NCBI GenBank assembly: GCA_031556065.1
Contig: JAVBTR010000008.1
Span: 80,192-144,191 of the forward strand
Source: JAVBTR01 sp031556065
Lineage (GTDB): Bacteria > Bacillota > Clostridia > Christensenellales > Aristaeellaceae
Direction: 5' to 3'
DNA: 64,000 bases
A program made the position numbers and the translations under genes. The notes beneath the pieces were generated by a model. That model was not told the DNA's origin. It saw only the letters and a list, made by a program, of their open reading frames with translations, and searched no databases. Each line of letters opens with the position of its first letter. Within the stretch, counting starts at the first letter, position 1. Below are positions 50,554 to 58,499 of the stretch, piece by piece.

Positions 50554-51723
50554 TTAAACGTTCTCCTTATTGCTTTTTTTGATCAGCCCTTCGTGCATTA
50601 CAACCATCAGCACAAGCAGTGCGGATAGGTAAACAGGGAAAAGGGCAGCATTAACATAGTTTGCAATCAGCCCAAAAAGGGGCGGCATCAGGCAGATACC
50701 AATGTATGCACTGGCCATCTGCACACCAATAACCGCTTGGGAATTTTCCGCACCAAAGTGCTCTGGCGTTGAATGAATGATGCAAGGATAGATCGGCGCA
50801 CAACCAAGGCCAATAATAATGATGCCCGCCAATGATACATATTCGCCCAGCGGCAATAAAAGCGCAAGAACACCAATGAGGATAACGCCCTGACCCAAGC
50901 GAATCATCTGTGAATCGCTTAATTTCATTGTTGCAAAACCGCTCAATGCCCGGCCAGCGGTAATCCCAATGAAAAACAAGCTGGCGAAACCTGCTGCCGT
51001 ATCTGCCGATAAACCACGATGCAGCACCAAATAACTACTAACCCATAGGCCTGTGGTTGCTTCCAAAGCACAATAGCAAAAAAACATAACCATGACTTCT
51101 TTTGCGCCGGGGATTTGTATAATCTGCTTTAAGGTAAGGGCCTTTTCTTTTTTACCATTGTCGGCGCTTCCGTTAGCGCGCTTTTTCCATAACGGCAGGC
51201 TGAAAAATAGAATGGCAGTCAGCGCAATTTGCAGAATGCCGATATAGCGGTAACCCATATGCCAGCCTTGGCCGCCCGTCAGCGCATATCCCATTACATA
51301 GGGCCCCACAGAAGCGCCTACACCCCACATGCAATGAAGCCAGCTCATATGGCGGCTGGCATAGTGCAATGCCACGTAATTATTCAGCGACGCATCCACG
51401 CTTCCGGCCCCAAGCCCGTAGGGAATGGCCCATAGGCAAAGCAGCCAGAAGGAGTTGCTGGTAGAAAAGCCAAACAAAGCGATGGCAGTCATGGCCACGC
51501 TGATGACGGTCACTTTTCCCGTTCCGAGCTTTCTTGTAAGCCGATCGCTTTGCAGGCTGGAGATCACCGTACCAATGGCAATGATCATAGAGATCACACC
51601 GGCATAGGAAATGGGGACGCCAAAGTCGTGATACATGGTAGGCCAAGCTGAGCCCAGCAGAGAGTCTGGTAATCCCAGGCTGATAAAGGACAAATAAATA
51701 ATCAATAGCAGTAAATGAATCAT
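50554..51723 (-). CDS. MFS transporter
   Basis: A 389-residue major facilitator with twelve predicted membrane segments. The loop motif SLQSDRLTRKLGTGKV between segments 2 and 3 and FATMKLSDSQMIRLGQ between 8 and 9 are typical. SLGLPDSLLGSAWPTMY at the start recalls the sugar-type (FucP/YfkF-like) branch. It is divergent from the AraC gene at 51.8 kb, which probably controls it. GAGGATCG precedes the ATG. Confidence 0.88.
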   Translation of the reverse strand: MIHLLLLIIYLSFISLGLPDSLLGSAWPTMYHDFGVPISYAGVISMIIAIGTVISSLQSDRLTRKLGTGKVTVISVAMTAIALFGFSTSNSFWLLCLWAIPYGLGAGSVDASLNNYVALHYASRHMSWLHCMWGVGASVGPYVMGYALTGGQGWHMGYRYIGILQIALTAILFFSLPLWKKRANGSADNGKKEKALTLKQIIQIPGAKEVMVMFFCYCALEATTGLWVSSYLVLHRGLSADTAAGFASLFFIGITAGRALSGFATMKLSDSQMIRLGQGVILIGVLALLLPLGEYVSLAGIIIIGLGCAPIYPCIIHSTPEHFGAENSQAVIGVQMASAYIGICLMPPLFGLIANYVNAALFPVYLSALLVLMVVMHEGLIKKSNKENV

Positions 51724-51830
51724 GTAGCGATCCTCCTTGATTTATGATATGATTATACCAGCGATCAAAGATGATAGATATCATTAAACAGGCTAATTTA
51801 TGCAACAATACCGTCAGGGTGGAGGGAAAT

Positions 51831-52721
51831 ATGGCACTATCAAAATGCGATACAAGAACAAACCAACAAGGAAGAGAGCTTGTAGATCATGGTACAGTCA
51901 TGTTCCCGATCGCTTGTTATCATGACGATTTGGCAAAGGACAAGGTGCCTTGGCATTGGCATGACGAGCTGGAAACCATTGTAGTTGAAAAAGGAACGGC
52001 TATCGTTGCAGTGGATGGCGAAAAGTATACAGTAAAACAGGGGGACGGAGTCTTTATTAATGCAGGCGTACTTCATGCCGTATGGAGTGAGGATGGCGCG
52101 GTTGGTTATCTGCATTCTGTGGTTTTCCATCCACGGCTGGTTGGCAGCGGCGTTGACAGTGTTTTCTGGCAGCGTTACATGGGACCGTTGGTCGAAAACA
52201 GGGGCTTAAAAGCGTTATATTTTGAAGACGGGTCGCCTTGGCAAATGGAAGTAATCCAAGCCATTGAAACTGCATGGCAGGAATGTGTCTCTGAACAGCC
52301 GGGATACGAGTTTCGTGTCCGCAATGCGCTATCGCAGCTGGTGTTTCTGCTCTCGAATGTTCATCCGGCCGCGCCAAACCGCCCATCTGAAAAGGCGTTG
52401 CGGGATGAAAAACGCATTAAGCTGATGCTGCAATATATCCAAGAACATTATGCTGAGGAACTGAATACGCCGATCATAGCCCGCACTGCTTTGGTCAGTG
52501 AAAGCGAATGCCTGCGCTGCTTCCGAAACACCATAGGCATTCCGCCGATCCAATACGTCAAACAGTTTCGCATACAAAAGGCTACAGAACTGCTTATGAC
52601 AAGTGAGCAAAAAATTACCGATATTGGGGTACAGTGCGGCTTTGCGAATACAAGCTATTTTATTAAAACCTTTCGTGAAATAAGAGGCTGCACACCTATT
52701 GAGTATCGAAAGAACAGCTAA
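51831..52721 (+). CDS. AraC family regulator with cupin sensor domain
   Basis: A 296-residue regulator. The N-terminal cupin has WHWHDELETIVVEKGTAIV and FINAGVLHAVWS, so it likely binds a small sugar-like effector. The C-terminal domain has two helix-turn-helix units (NTPIIARTALVSESECLRCF; ITDIGVQCGFANTSYFIKTF) and ends PIEYRKN. It is transcribed away from the MFS-PHP pair with 107 bases between. GGAGGG lies before the ATG at 51831; the frame opens 60 bases earlier at an ATG without such a site. Confidence 0.9.
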   Translation: MALSKCDTRTNQQGRELVDHGTVMFPIACYHDDLAKDKVPWHWHDELETIVVEKGTAIVAVDGEKYTVKQGDGVFINAGVLHAVWSEDGAVGYLHSVVFHPRLVGSGVDSVFWQRYMGPLVENRGLKALYFEDGSPWQMEVIQAIETAWQECVSEQPGYEFRVRNALSQLVFLLSNVHPAAPNRPSEKALRDEKRIKLMLQYIQEHYAEELNTPIIARTALVSESECLRCFRNTIGIPPIQYVKQFRIQKATELLMTSEQKITDIGVQCGFANTSYFIKTFREIRGCTPIEYRKNS

Positions 52722-53055
52722 AATAAGTCCAGGCTTCAGCTGGATAAGCTGCCAGTAGGGGCGTAAATGGATATCTGCGATCTGAACAGCTCAGCTGGCC
52801 ATGGTGCCATGTTTAAGCATGACTCTCATGAGTTCCCATATATGCTTCTAGCGGTAGTAAGCAGAGAAGTTAATAGGTATAAAGGTCATTAAGACGCCGC
52901 TATCAGTCTTTTTTGCTGGTAGCGGCTGATTTCATATATGGGTTGGAAGGTGCTGGGCGGCAGGGAGAGAAAAGAGGAAAGAAATCTATCGTGATTAAAG
53001 GGAAAGTGACAACTTCATTAAAGTTAAAGCCGAGGACATCTTCTTTATCGTTGGA
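52722..53055. other. Intergenic stretch with hairpin repeat unit, copy 2
   Basis: The second copy of the ~66-bp hairpin unit lies at 52861-52926, with stem GCCGCTATCAG / CTGGTAGCGGC (52896-52906, 52916-52926; one G-U) around a T-rich loop. A short dyad follows the AraC stop (CAGCT near 52740). It lies between a plus-strand gene and a minus-strand gene. No convincing coding region was seen in the remainder. Confidence 0.65.
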
Positions 53056-53811
53056 TTATCCTTTACGTAAATCCTTCATCATAGCCACCAGTCTAATTCT
53101 TAAACTGATAGGAATGATACGGGAAACCTGATTCATAAGGCCCGGTACAATAACTGCTTTGTTGCGATTAAACATCTTGTAAGCAAATGCCGCGACCTTT
53201 TCAGGATCGTCCGCGATCACGGGGGTCTCTAGTCCCTCTTTTTCGAAAAATGGAGTTTTGGTGCTGCCAGGGCAAAGAACGCATACCTGCACGCCTCGAC
53301 TTTGTGCTTCATAGCGGATGGCACGAGTATAGCTTAATACAAAGGCTTTGCTGGCAAAGTAGGTGGCGTTATACGGACCGGGTTGAAAAGCTGCTACAGA
53401 AGCCACATTCAGAATTTTACCGCTGCCCCTATTATACATTTCCGGTAGGTATAGTTTGCACAATTGCACCAGGGCTGTCATGTTCAATTGCATTAAGGTA
53501 TCGTCGGATTCAAAGTCGATCTCCTCCGTAGGCGCAGTCAGCCCCATGCCTGCGTTATTAACCATGATATCAATCTCATAGCCTGCTTGCTTTATTTGTT
53601 GATAGAGTGCTTTGGCTCCGTCTGGCTTCCCCAAATCCTGCGCAAAGACGCCCACTGTGCGTTCCAGCTCTTTCTCGAGCCGCGTTTTAGCACCAGCCAA
53701 GCGCTCCTCATTCACTCCGGTGATGATGATGTCATGGCCATGGTTGCCAAAAGACCGAGCCAGTTCAAAGCCTATTCCGCTGCTGCCTCCGGTGATCAAT
53801 ACGCGCGCCAT
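53056..53811 (-). CDS. Short-chain dehydrogenase/reductase
   Basis: A 251-residue classical SDR. The cofactor motif LITGGSSGIGFELA is at the N-terminus, NNAGMG near 90, the active site Tyr and Lys in YNATYFASKAFVLSY. Basic residues after the second strand are few (ITGVNEERLAGAKTRL), and the cofactor preference is left open. The C-terminal VPGLMNQVSRIIPISLRIRL resembles DltE/YqjQ-type SDRs. GGAGAG precedes the ATG at 53811; the frame itself opens 111 bases earlier inside the upstream gene. It is the second gene of a two-gene operon. Confidence 0.88.
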   Translation of the reverse strand: MARVLITGGSSGIGFELARSFGNHGHDIIITGVNEERLAGAKTRLEKELERTVGVFAQDLGKPDGAKALYQQIKQAGYEIDIMVNNAGMGLTAPTEEIDFESDDTLMQLNMTALVQLCKLYLPEMYNRGSGKILNVASVAAFQPGPYNATYFASKAFVLSYTRAIRYEAQSRGVQVCVLCPGSTKTPFFEKEGLETPVIADDPEKVAAFAYKMFNRNKAVIVPGLMNQVSRIIPISLRIRLVAMMKDLRKG

Positions 53812-53843
53812 ATAACTCTCTCCATTCCAGTTTTCACTTGATT

Positions 53844-54872
53844 TTAGTGCGTCAATCCATCCAGCTTTGTGAACAACGCCTGCGCGGCTTCTTTGGGGAT
53901 ACCCAGCATGGGTAGTTCGCAAAGTTGCTTAAATGTCATGCTGTAAGCTACTTTGACCTGCTCGTTGGATGCAAAACCGGGAAGGTGTTTTTCAACAATG
54001 GCCGCGCCTTCGGCGTTTTCCATGATGATAGCAATGGTACTGTCGGAGTTGAGGGTAGGCTTGCCACCGGAGCGAATTTCCGGGTGATTCCATGTAATGA
54101 CGTTCTTGGCACCTGCCGAAAGGGCACCGTCCACAGGGATGGCGGCTCCGCTGATATAACGTGCCATACTCGATGCAAGGAACAGCGCTAGATGGGCGCA
54201 TTCTTCCGGCGCGCCAATTTTGCCGCTGGGCGCGTCATTTAAAAAGAAGCCCATAGCTTGTTCGGGAACACATTCGAACATAGCGGTAAGTGTATAGCCT
54301 GGGCAAATGGCATTGACAGTGATGTCATATGGAGCATAATCCAGCGCGGCGGTTTTTGTCATGCCGACCACTGCGCTCTTGGTAGCGGTATATAGCGCCT
54401 GGCCACGCTGGGGCACAAGCCCAGCGATGGACGCGATGTTTATGACAAAACCGCCTTTCGAGCCGCTGTGAAAAATCGATTCAACGCCATATTTCATCCC
54501 GGCAAAAACGCCTTTGAGATTCAGCGCCATAATCCGGTCAAAATCATCCAAGGCAAGTTCATGTGTGGGCGTACCGCCTTGACCGATACCTGCGTTGTTG
54601 ACGATGCCATCAAGCTTTCCATAGTGTGAGACAGCAAAATCGACTAAGCCTCTGATTTCATCGGCGCTGCTGCAATCCACTGGGTAAAAAACCGCATGGC
54701 CTCTGGCGGCATGGATGGCCTCGACTACTTGTATACCCTTTTCCTTGTCTCTATCCGCACAAACTACTTTTATGCCGTTTTGTGCGTATTCCTTGGCAAT
54801 GGCTTTGCCGATGCCGTTGGCCGCGCCGGTTATAATGGCGACTTTTCCGTTTACTGAGCTAAAATCAGTCAT
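53844..54872 (-). CDS. Short-chain dehydrogenase/reductase with C-terminal extension
   Basis: A 342-residue protein. Residues 1-250 form a classical SDR: ITGAANGIGKAIAKEYA, VCADRDKEKG (Asp after strand 2, favouring NAD), NNAGIGQGG, and YTATKSAVVGM with the active Tyr and Lys. About 90 residues follow (ENAEGAAIVEKHLPGF ... QLCELPMLGIPKEAAQALF) that are not part of the SDR fold and resemble a small helical domain. It is transcribed divergently from the TetR gene and lies 32 bases before the second SDR. AGAGGAA lies eight bases before the ATG at 54872. Confidence 0.87.
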   Translation of the reverse strand: MTDFSSVNGKVAIITGAANGIGKAIAKEYAQNGIKVVCADRDKEKGIQVVEAIHAARGHAVFYPVDCSSADEIRGLVDFAVSHYGKLDGIVNNAGIGQGGTPTHELALDDFDRIMALNLKGVFAGMKYGVESIFHSGSKGGFVINIASIAGLVPQRGQALYTATKSAVVGMTKTAALDYAPYDITVNAICPGYTLTAMFECVPEQAMGFFLNDAPSGKIGAPEECAHLALFLASSMARYISGAAIPVDGALSAGAKNVITWNHPEIRSGGKPTLNSDSTIAIIMENAEGAAIVEKHLPGFASNEQVKVAYSMTFKQLCELPMLGIPKEAAQALFTKLDGLTH

Positions 54873-54907
54873 TCTCATTTCCTCTTTTCTCATCTATCAT
54901 TAAGTAG

Positions 54908-54957
54908 CGAAAAAGTGACATTGCGTAAAATATTACACACAATGTTGCGTTTTTTCG
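54908..54957. promoter_or_regulatory. Long imperfect palindrome between the SDR operon and tetR
   Basis: CGAAAAA (54908) and TTTTTCG (54951) form the outer arms, ACATTG (54918) and CAATGT (54940) the inner arms, around an AT-rich centre. The symmetry spans 50 bp in the divergent promoter region, 36 bases from the SDR start and 118 from the tetR start, so it is the likely operator of the TetR-family protein. Confidence 0.6.
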
Positions 54958-55074
54958 ATAGATGCATTATCCTATATTCGAGTAATCATTTCAATCAGCA
55001 TTATGCGGTGAAGTGAAAGACATGAAACAATAATGACTGTGGTGTTGCATAAGTAACAGAATCGGGAGAAGAGT

Positions 55075-55623
55075 ATGGACGCTAGAAGCAGGTATACCAT
55101 CATGGTGATCCGGAACAGCCTTTTTGAGCTGCTTAAGGAAAACCAGCTTAGCAAAATAACGGTCAAGTCAATCTGCGAACTTTCCGAGATCAATCGAGCT
55201 ACGTTCTATCGATATTATTCCGATCCATATGATCTGTTAGAGAAGATTGAGGCGGAGTTGCTCGAAGAACTACAAAAACTGGTGAAACAGGCTAATCCGG
55301 ATAACATATTGGATATGATGATGCTTGTATTCACAGCGATACGGGAAGATGGCGAATTTTACTGTGCGCTGTTTTCGGAAAACGGCGATAGCAAGTTCAA
55401 ATCGAAGATACTATCGTTGTGCTATGAAAAAGTGGAATCGGGCATCCACGGCATTTTACCTAAAGCCAGCAAGGCCCAGTTGGAATGGTATTACTACTTC
55501 CTGGCGCAAGGGTGCATGAGTGTGATGGAACACTGGGTACGCGGAGGAATGCATGAAGATCCGTATGAGGTTTCAAGTTTTATCGCCCAAATGAGCCATG
55601 CACTGCAAAGCGGATTAGTGTGA
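55075..55623 (+). CDS. TetR/AcrR family regulator
   Basis: A 182-residue regulator with an N-terminal helix-turn-helix (SKITVKSICELSEINRATFY then RYYSDPYDLL) and a helical ligand-binding part with a DhaS-like end (YYYFLAQGCMSVMEHWVRGG). It probably represses the divergent SDR operon through the 50-bp palindrome. GGGAGAAG precedes the ATG. Confidence 0.88.
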   Translation: MDARSRYTIMVIRNSLFELLKENQLSKITVKSICELSEINRATFYRYYSDPYDLLEKIEAELLEELQKLVKQANPDNILDMMMLVFTAIREDGEFYCALFSENGDSKFKSKILSLCYEKVESGIHGILPKASKAQLEWYYYFLAQGCMSVMEHWVRGGMHEDPYEVSSFIAQMSHALQSGLV

Positions 55624-55933
55624 TTCGATATAAATCTCCTCAGATTAAGTAGCTCTTCTATTTTTCGAAAACTGTGAAGAGGCATCTCCTTGCGACGCAT
55701 TACTGGAGCAGTGTTGCAAGGCTGGTCCTGTTTCTCACGACCGTCTTAAGGAATCTTCAGAAATAAGCTATTGCAAAGTACATTCTGACAATAGCGATGA
55801 TTTGTACCGGATGGGCTCGTGTTGAAAAATGAAATTGAATATGATAAAGTGAATACACTAAAAGAGGACAGAGGTTCTTTTGCCTTAAAACGCAGTCTTA
55901 TGCAGTGATTTTTGAATAGATGGAGAAAAGCAA
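55624..55933. other. Intergenic stretch upstream of the sensor kinase
   Basis: No gene is seen. A possible promoter for the kinase operon is TTGAAA (55822-55827) with TAAAGT (55845-55850) at 17-base spacing; it is a weak match. The rest shows no clear repeat or RNA. Confidence 0.35.
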
Positions 55934-57595
55934 ATGAAAAGACGTTGGTTATATCCTGAAAAAAGGTCGTTAGCACTGTGGACGGTAATTATCCTGCTGG
56001 TTTGCATTCTGCCATTGAATCTGTTGGCATTGTATTCGTCCAATACTGTCACGCAAAACGTTCGGGAACAAATTCATCTAGCCGTCAAAAATGTAATGGA
56101 TATGGAAATGGAGCGCTTAAACATTATACTTACAAAAGCAGATGACTATCTGTACAAGCTGATGCTATCTGAAAAAGGTAGAGCAGTCCGCTGGCCGGAA
56201 AATCAGTTGCAATTTCAAAATGTACGTATATGGGTTATGCGGGACATGAACGACAATATCCCATCAAGTGATTACGCTAGTGGTTATTTTGTTTGCACGG
56301 CGCATGACTTTGAAGGTGAGAATAATGACGAAGATAACCTCCTTCTTAGCGGGACAACAGATGCTCGCGACGTATTCCGTACCGTTCTTTCAAGCGCAGA
56401 CGGAAGGGCATCTGTTGGCCGAAAGTGGATGGTTATGACAATTGATGGGAGAGAGTTTCTGGTTCATAAAAGCGTCATGAGTGGGACATATTATGGCGCA
56501 TTCGTTGATTTTTCTGCATGGAAAGATCATGTTTTTAGTCAACTGTCTTATGAACAAAAAGAGCTGATAACACAAGAAGGTGCTTATGAAATAAAGAAAG
56601 ATTGGATTCAGGTTGAAGAAACATTACCAAAGTTGGAATGGCGTATCATATGTAATGTGATGGAACCAGAATTTATTCTTTGGAAATGGCAGCAGCTTAT
56701 GGCTATTTTGCTTTGTTTCCTTTGCGCTCCTGTAATCTATATTTTATTTCACCGGTTTATTCTGGGTGGCTTTAAGGAACTGGAGAATGCGCACAATCAA
56801 TATGAAGAAGGTAACAGAGATTATCGTATCACGAAAAAGGCCGCATTCCGGGAACTGGATGCTTCTTTTGCCTCTTTTAATAAAATGGTGGAAAATGTTC
56901 GGGATTTACGTTTGGCAAACATGGAAAAAGAGATGGATAAGCAAAGGTTGGAATTGTCTAACAAAGAACTGGAGATCATTAACCTGCAATTGCAGATTCA
57001 TCCGCATTTCTTACTGAACACATTTAATATGATATATAATTTGGTTGCGCAGGGCGATGTTAAAAACACGCAGAAAACAATTCTGTACCTTTCGGATTAT
57101 TTCCGCTACTTATTCCGTAATGGAAGGAAGTTGCCGCGGTTTGGAAAAGAATTGGATTTGATTGAAGCATACATAGAAATCGCTAAAACTCGGTATCCTG
57201 GAAAGGTTGAAGCCGTTTTTGAAATTGACGAGGACATGATGCTGGTGCACGTGCCGCCACTGTTGATTCACAACTTTGTAGAGAATTGCGTTAAGCATGC
57301 CCTGAGAAATGACAAGTCGGTTTGCATCATTCTTAGTGCAGAATATACAGATGGTTGGGTAGACGTAGAAATATCGGATGATGGGCGTGGAATGCCGGAG
57401 AATGTTGTTAAGGCAATCAATGAAGATGCACTTGATGATGTGGAAGAAGGAAAGAACGTCGGTATTCAAAATTCGGTAAAGCGGCTTCGTGCCATATATG
57501 GGAGCGATGCTTTTGTGCATGCCGAATCAAAACTTGGGGAAGGAACAAGTATACATATTCGTTTCCCATATGACCTGGGGGTAATGGAAAAATGA
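55934..57595 (+). CDS. Sensor histidine kinase, YesM family
   Basis: A 553-residue membrane kinase. Two membrane segments (about 12-33 and 255-280) enclose a 220-residue extracellular sensor domain; a HAMP-like linker follows (LENAHNQYEEGNRDY). The His_kinase domain has QIHPHFLLNTFN with the phosphoacceptor probably His358, and the ATPase has LIHNFVENCVKHAL and DDGRGMP. YesM-type kinases sense extracellular sugars or the state of a sugar receptor. It overlaps the next gene as ATGA, forming the pair with the YesN-type regulator. GGAG precedes the ATG. Confidence 0.92.
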   Translation: MKRRWLYPEKRSLALWTVIILLVCILPLNLLALYSSNTVTQNVREQIHLAVKNVMDMEMERLNIILTKADDYLYKLMLSEKGRAVRWPENQLQFQNVRIWVMRDMNDNIPSSDYASGYFVCTAHDFEGENNDEDNLLLSGTTDARDVFRTVLSSADGRASVGRKWMVMTIDGREFLVHKSVMSGTYYGAFVDFSAWKDHVFSQLSYEQKELITQEGAYEIKKDWIQVEETLPKLEWRIICNVMEPEFILWKWQQLMAILLCFLCAPVIYILFHRFILGGFKELENAHNQYEEGNRDYRITKKAAFRELDASFASFNKMVENVRDLRLANMEKEMDKQRLELSNKELEIINLQLQIHPHFLLNTFNMIYNLVAQGDVKNTQKTILYLSDYFRYLFRNGRKLPRFGKELDLIEAYIEIAKTRYPGKVEAVFEIDEDMMLVHVPPLLIHNFVENCVKHALRNDKSVCIILSAEYTDGWVDVEISDDGRGMPENVVKAINEDALDDVEEGKNVGIQNSVKRLRAIYGSDAFVHAESKLGEGTSIHIRFPYDLGVMEK

Positions 57596-58374
57596 TTTTG
57601 ATGCTGCTCAATGACGAAATCCTTACTGCTGAAACAATGAAGGAAGAACTGGATTGGAAAAGCTATGGGATTGACAAAGTGTATCTTGCATTTAGCGTGG
57701 AAGAAGCGAAGAAAGTCCTAAACGAAAACAAGATAGATATTACACTGTGTGATATTGAAATGCCCGGAGAAAACGGGATCGATCTTCTGCGTTGGATGCG
57801 CCAGAAAGATTTGGATGTGGACTGTATTTTTCTGACATGCCATGCGAGCTTTTTTTATGCCCAGGAAGCTGTAAAGCTGGGATGTTTGGATTATATTCTG
57901 ATTCCTGCCAAATATGAAGAGATCGGAGCCTCCATTCAAAAAGTTGTCCTGCGTCGAAAACAAGGGCAAGAGGAGTCTATTCTTAATACTTATGGACGGC
58001 AATGGCTTAAAACGCAAAGTGAGGTTATTGTGGAGCAACAGGGAGAAAAGAAATCACCTGCTGAGATCGTTAAAGATACAGTTGATTTTATCCGAATGCA
58101 CTTGGGTGATGAGGAGTTAAGTGTGAATAATATGGCTACTCATTTTTATATGAATCCAATTTACTTAAACAGGATATTTAAAAAAGAAATGGGAACCAGC
58201 ATCAGCCAGTTTATTATTAAGGAGAGGATGGAACTGGCGGCAAACCTGCTAAAAAATTCAAAATTGTCTGCTCAACTCATCGCCATCCGTGTTGGTTATC
58301 CGAATTATTCTCATTTCTCCGCTACATACAAAAAATACTTTGGGTATCCGCCCACACATCCGCCAGAAGCCTAA
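57592..58374 (+). CDS. Response regulator with AraC output domain, YesN family
   Basis: A 260-residue regulator, about half the usual YesN length because the middle segment is short. The receiver domain has the phosphorylated Asp54 in LCDIEMPG and Lys in LIPAKYEE; the C-terminal AraC domain has two helix-turn-helix parts (LSVNNMATHFYMNPIYLNRI and LSAQLIAIRVGYPNYSHFSA). The acidic pocket at the N-terminus reads LNDE in place of the usual VDDE. It should switch on the binding protein and permease genes that follow. Confidence 0.9.
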   Translation: MILMLLNDEILTAETMKEELDWKSYGIDKVYLAFSVEEAKKVLNENKIDITLCDIEMPGENGIDLLRWMRQKDLDVDCIFLTCHASFFYAQEAVKLGCLDYILIPAKYEEIGASIQKVVLRRKQGQEESILNTYGRQWLKTQSEVIVEQQGEKKSPAEIVKDTVDFIRMHLGDEELSVNNMATHFYMNPIYLNRIFKKEMGTSISQFIIKERMELAANLLKNSKLSAQLIAIRVGYPNYSHFSATYKKYFGYPPTHPPEA

Positions 58375-58410
58375 AAAGGTTTGGTTTACCAAAAGGCAAG
58401 TTTGGTTTTT

Positions 58411-58487
58411 GCATTTTCAGCGTGCTTGCCCTATGTTAATATGGAGAAAGAAAGACGTGATGTTTTAATCACGCTGAAAAATGCAAG
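58411..58487 (+). promoter_or_regulatory. Inverted repeat and alternative hairpin before the binding protein gene
   Basis: TTTGCATTTTCAGCGTG (58411-58427) and ACGCTGAAAAATGCAA (58471-58486) are near-perfect inverted repeats 43 bases apart; the right arm ends at the AGGAGG of the next gene. A second hairpin, CGTGAT / ATCACG (58456-58473), overlaps the right arm, so the two structures exclude each other in RNA. A TATGTT at 58435 with TTTGCA at 58411 (18-base spacing) is a possible promoter; if used, the arms would act as DNA sites for the response regulator. Confidence 0.5.
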
Positions 58488-58499
58488 GAGGAACGGAAT

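Noticed and set aside
52913..53131. A 72-codon plus-strand frame after the hairpin repeat
   Set aside because: It overlaps the end of the SDR gene antisense, starts inside the hairpin and has no family likeness.
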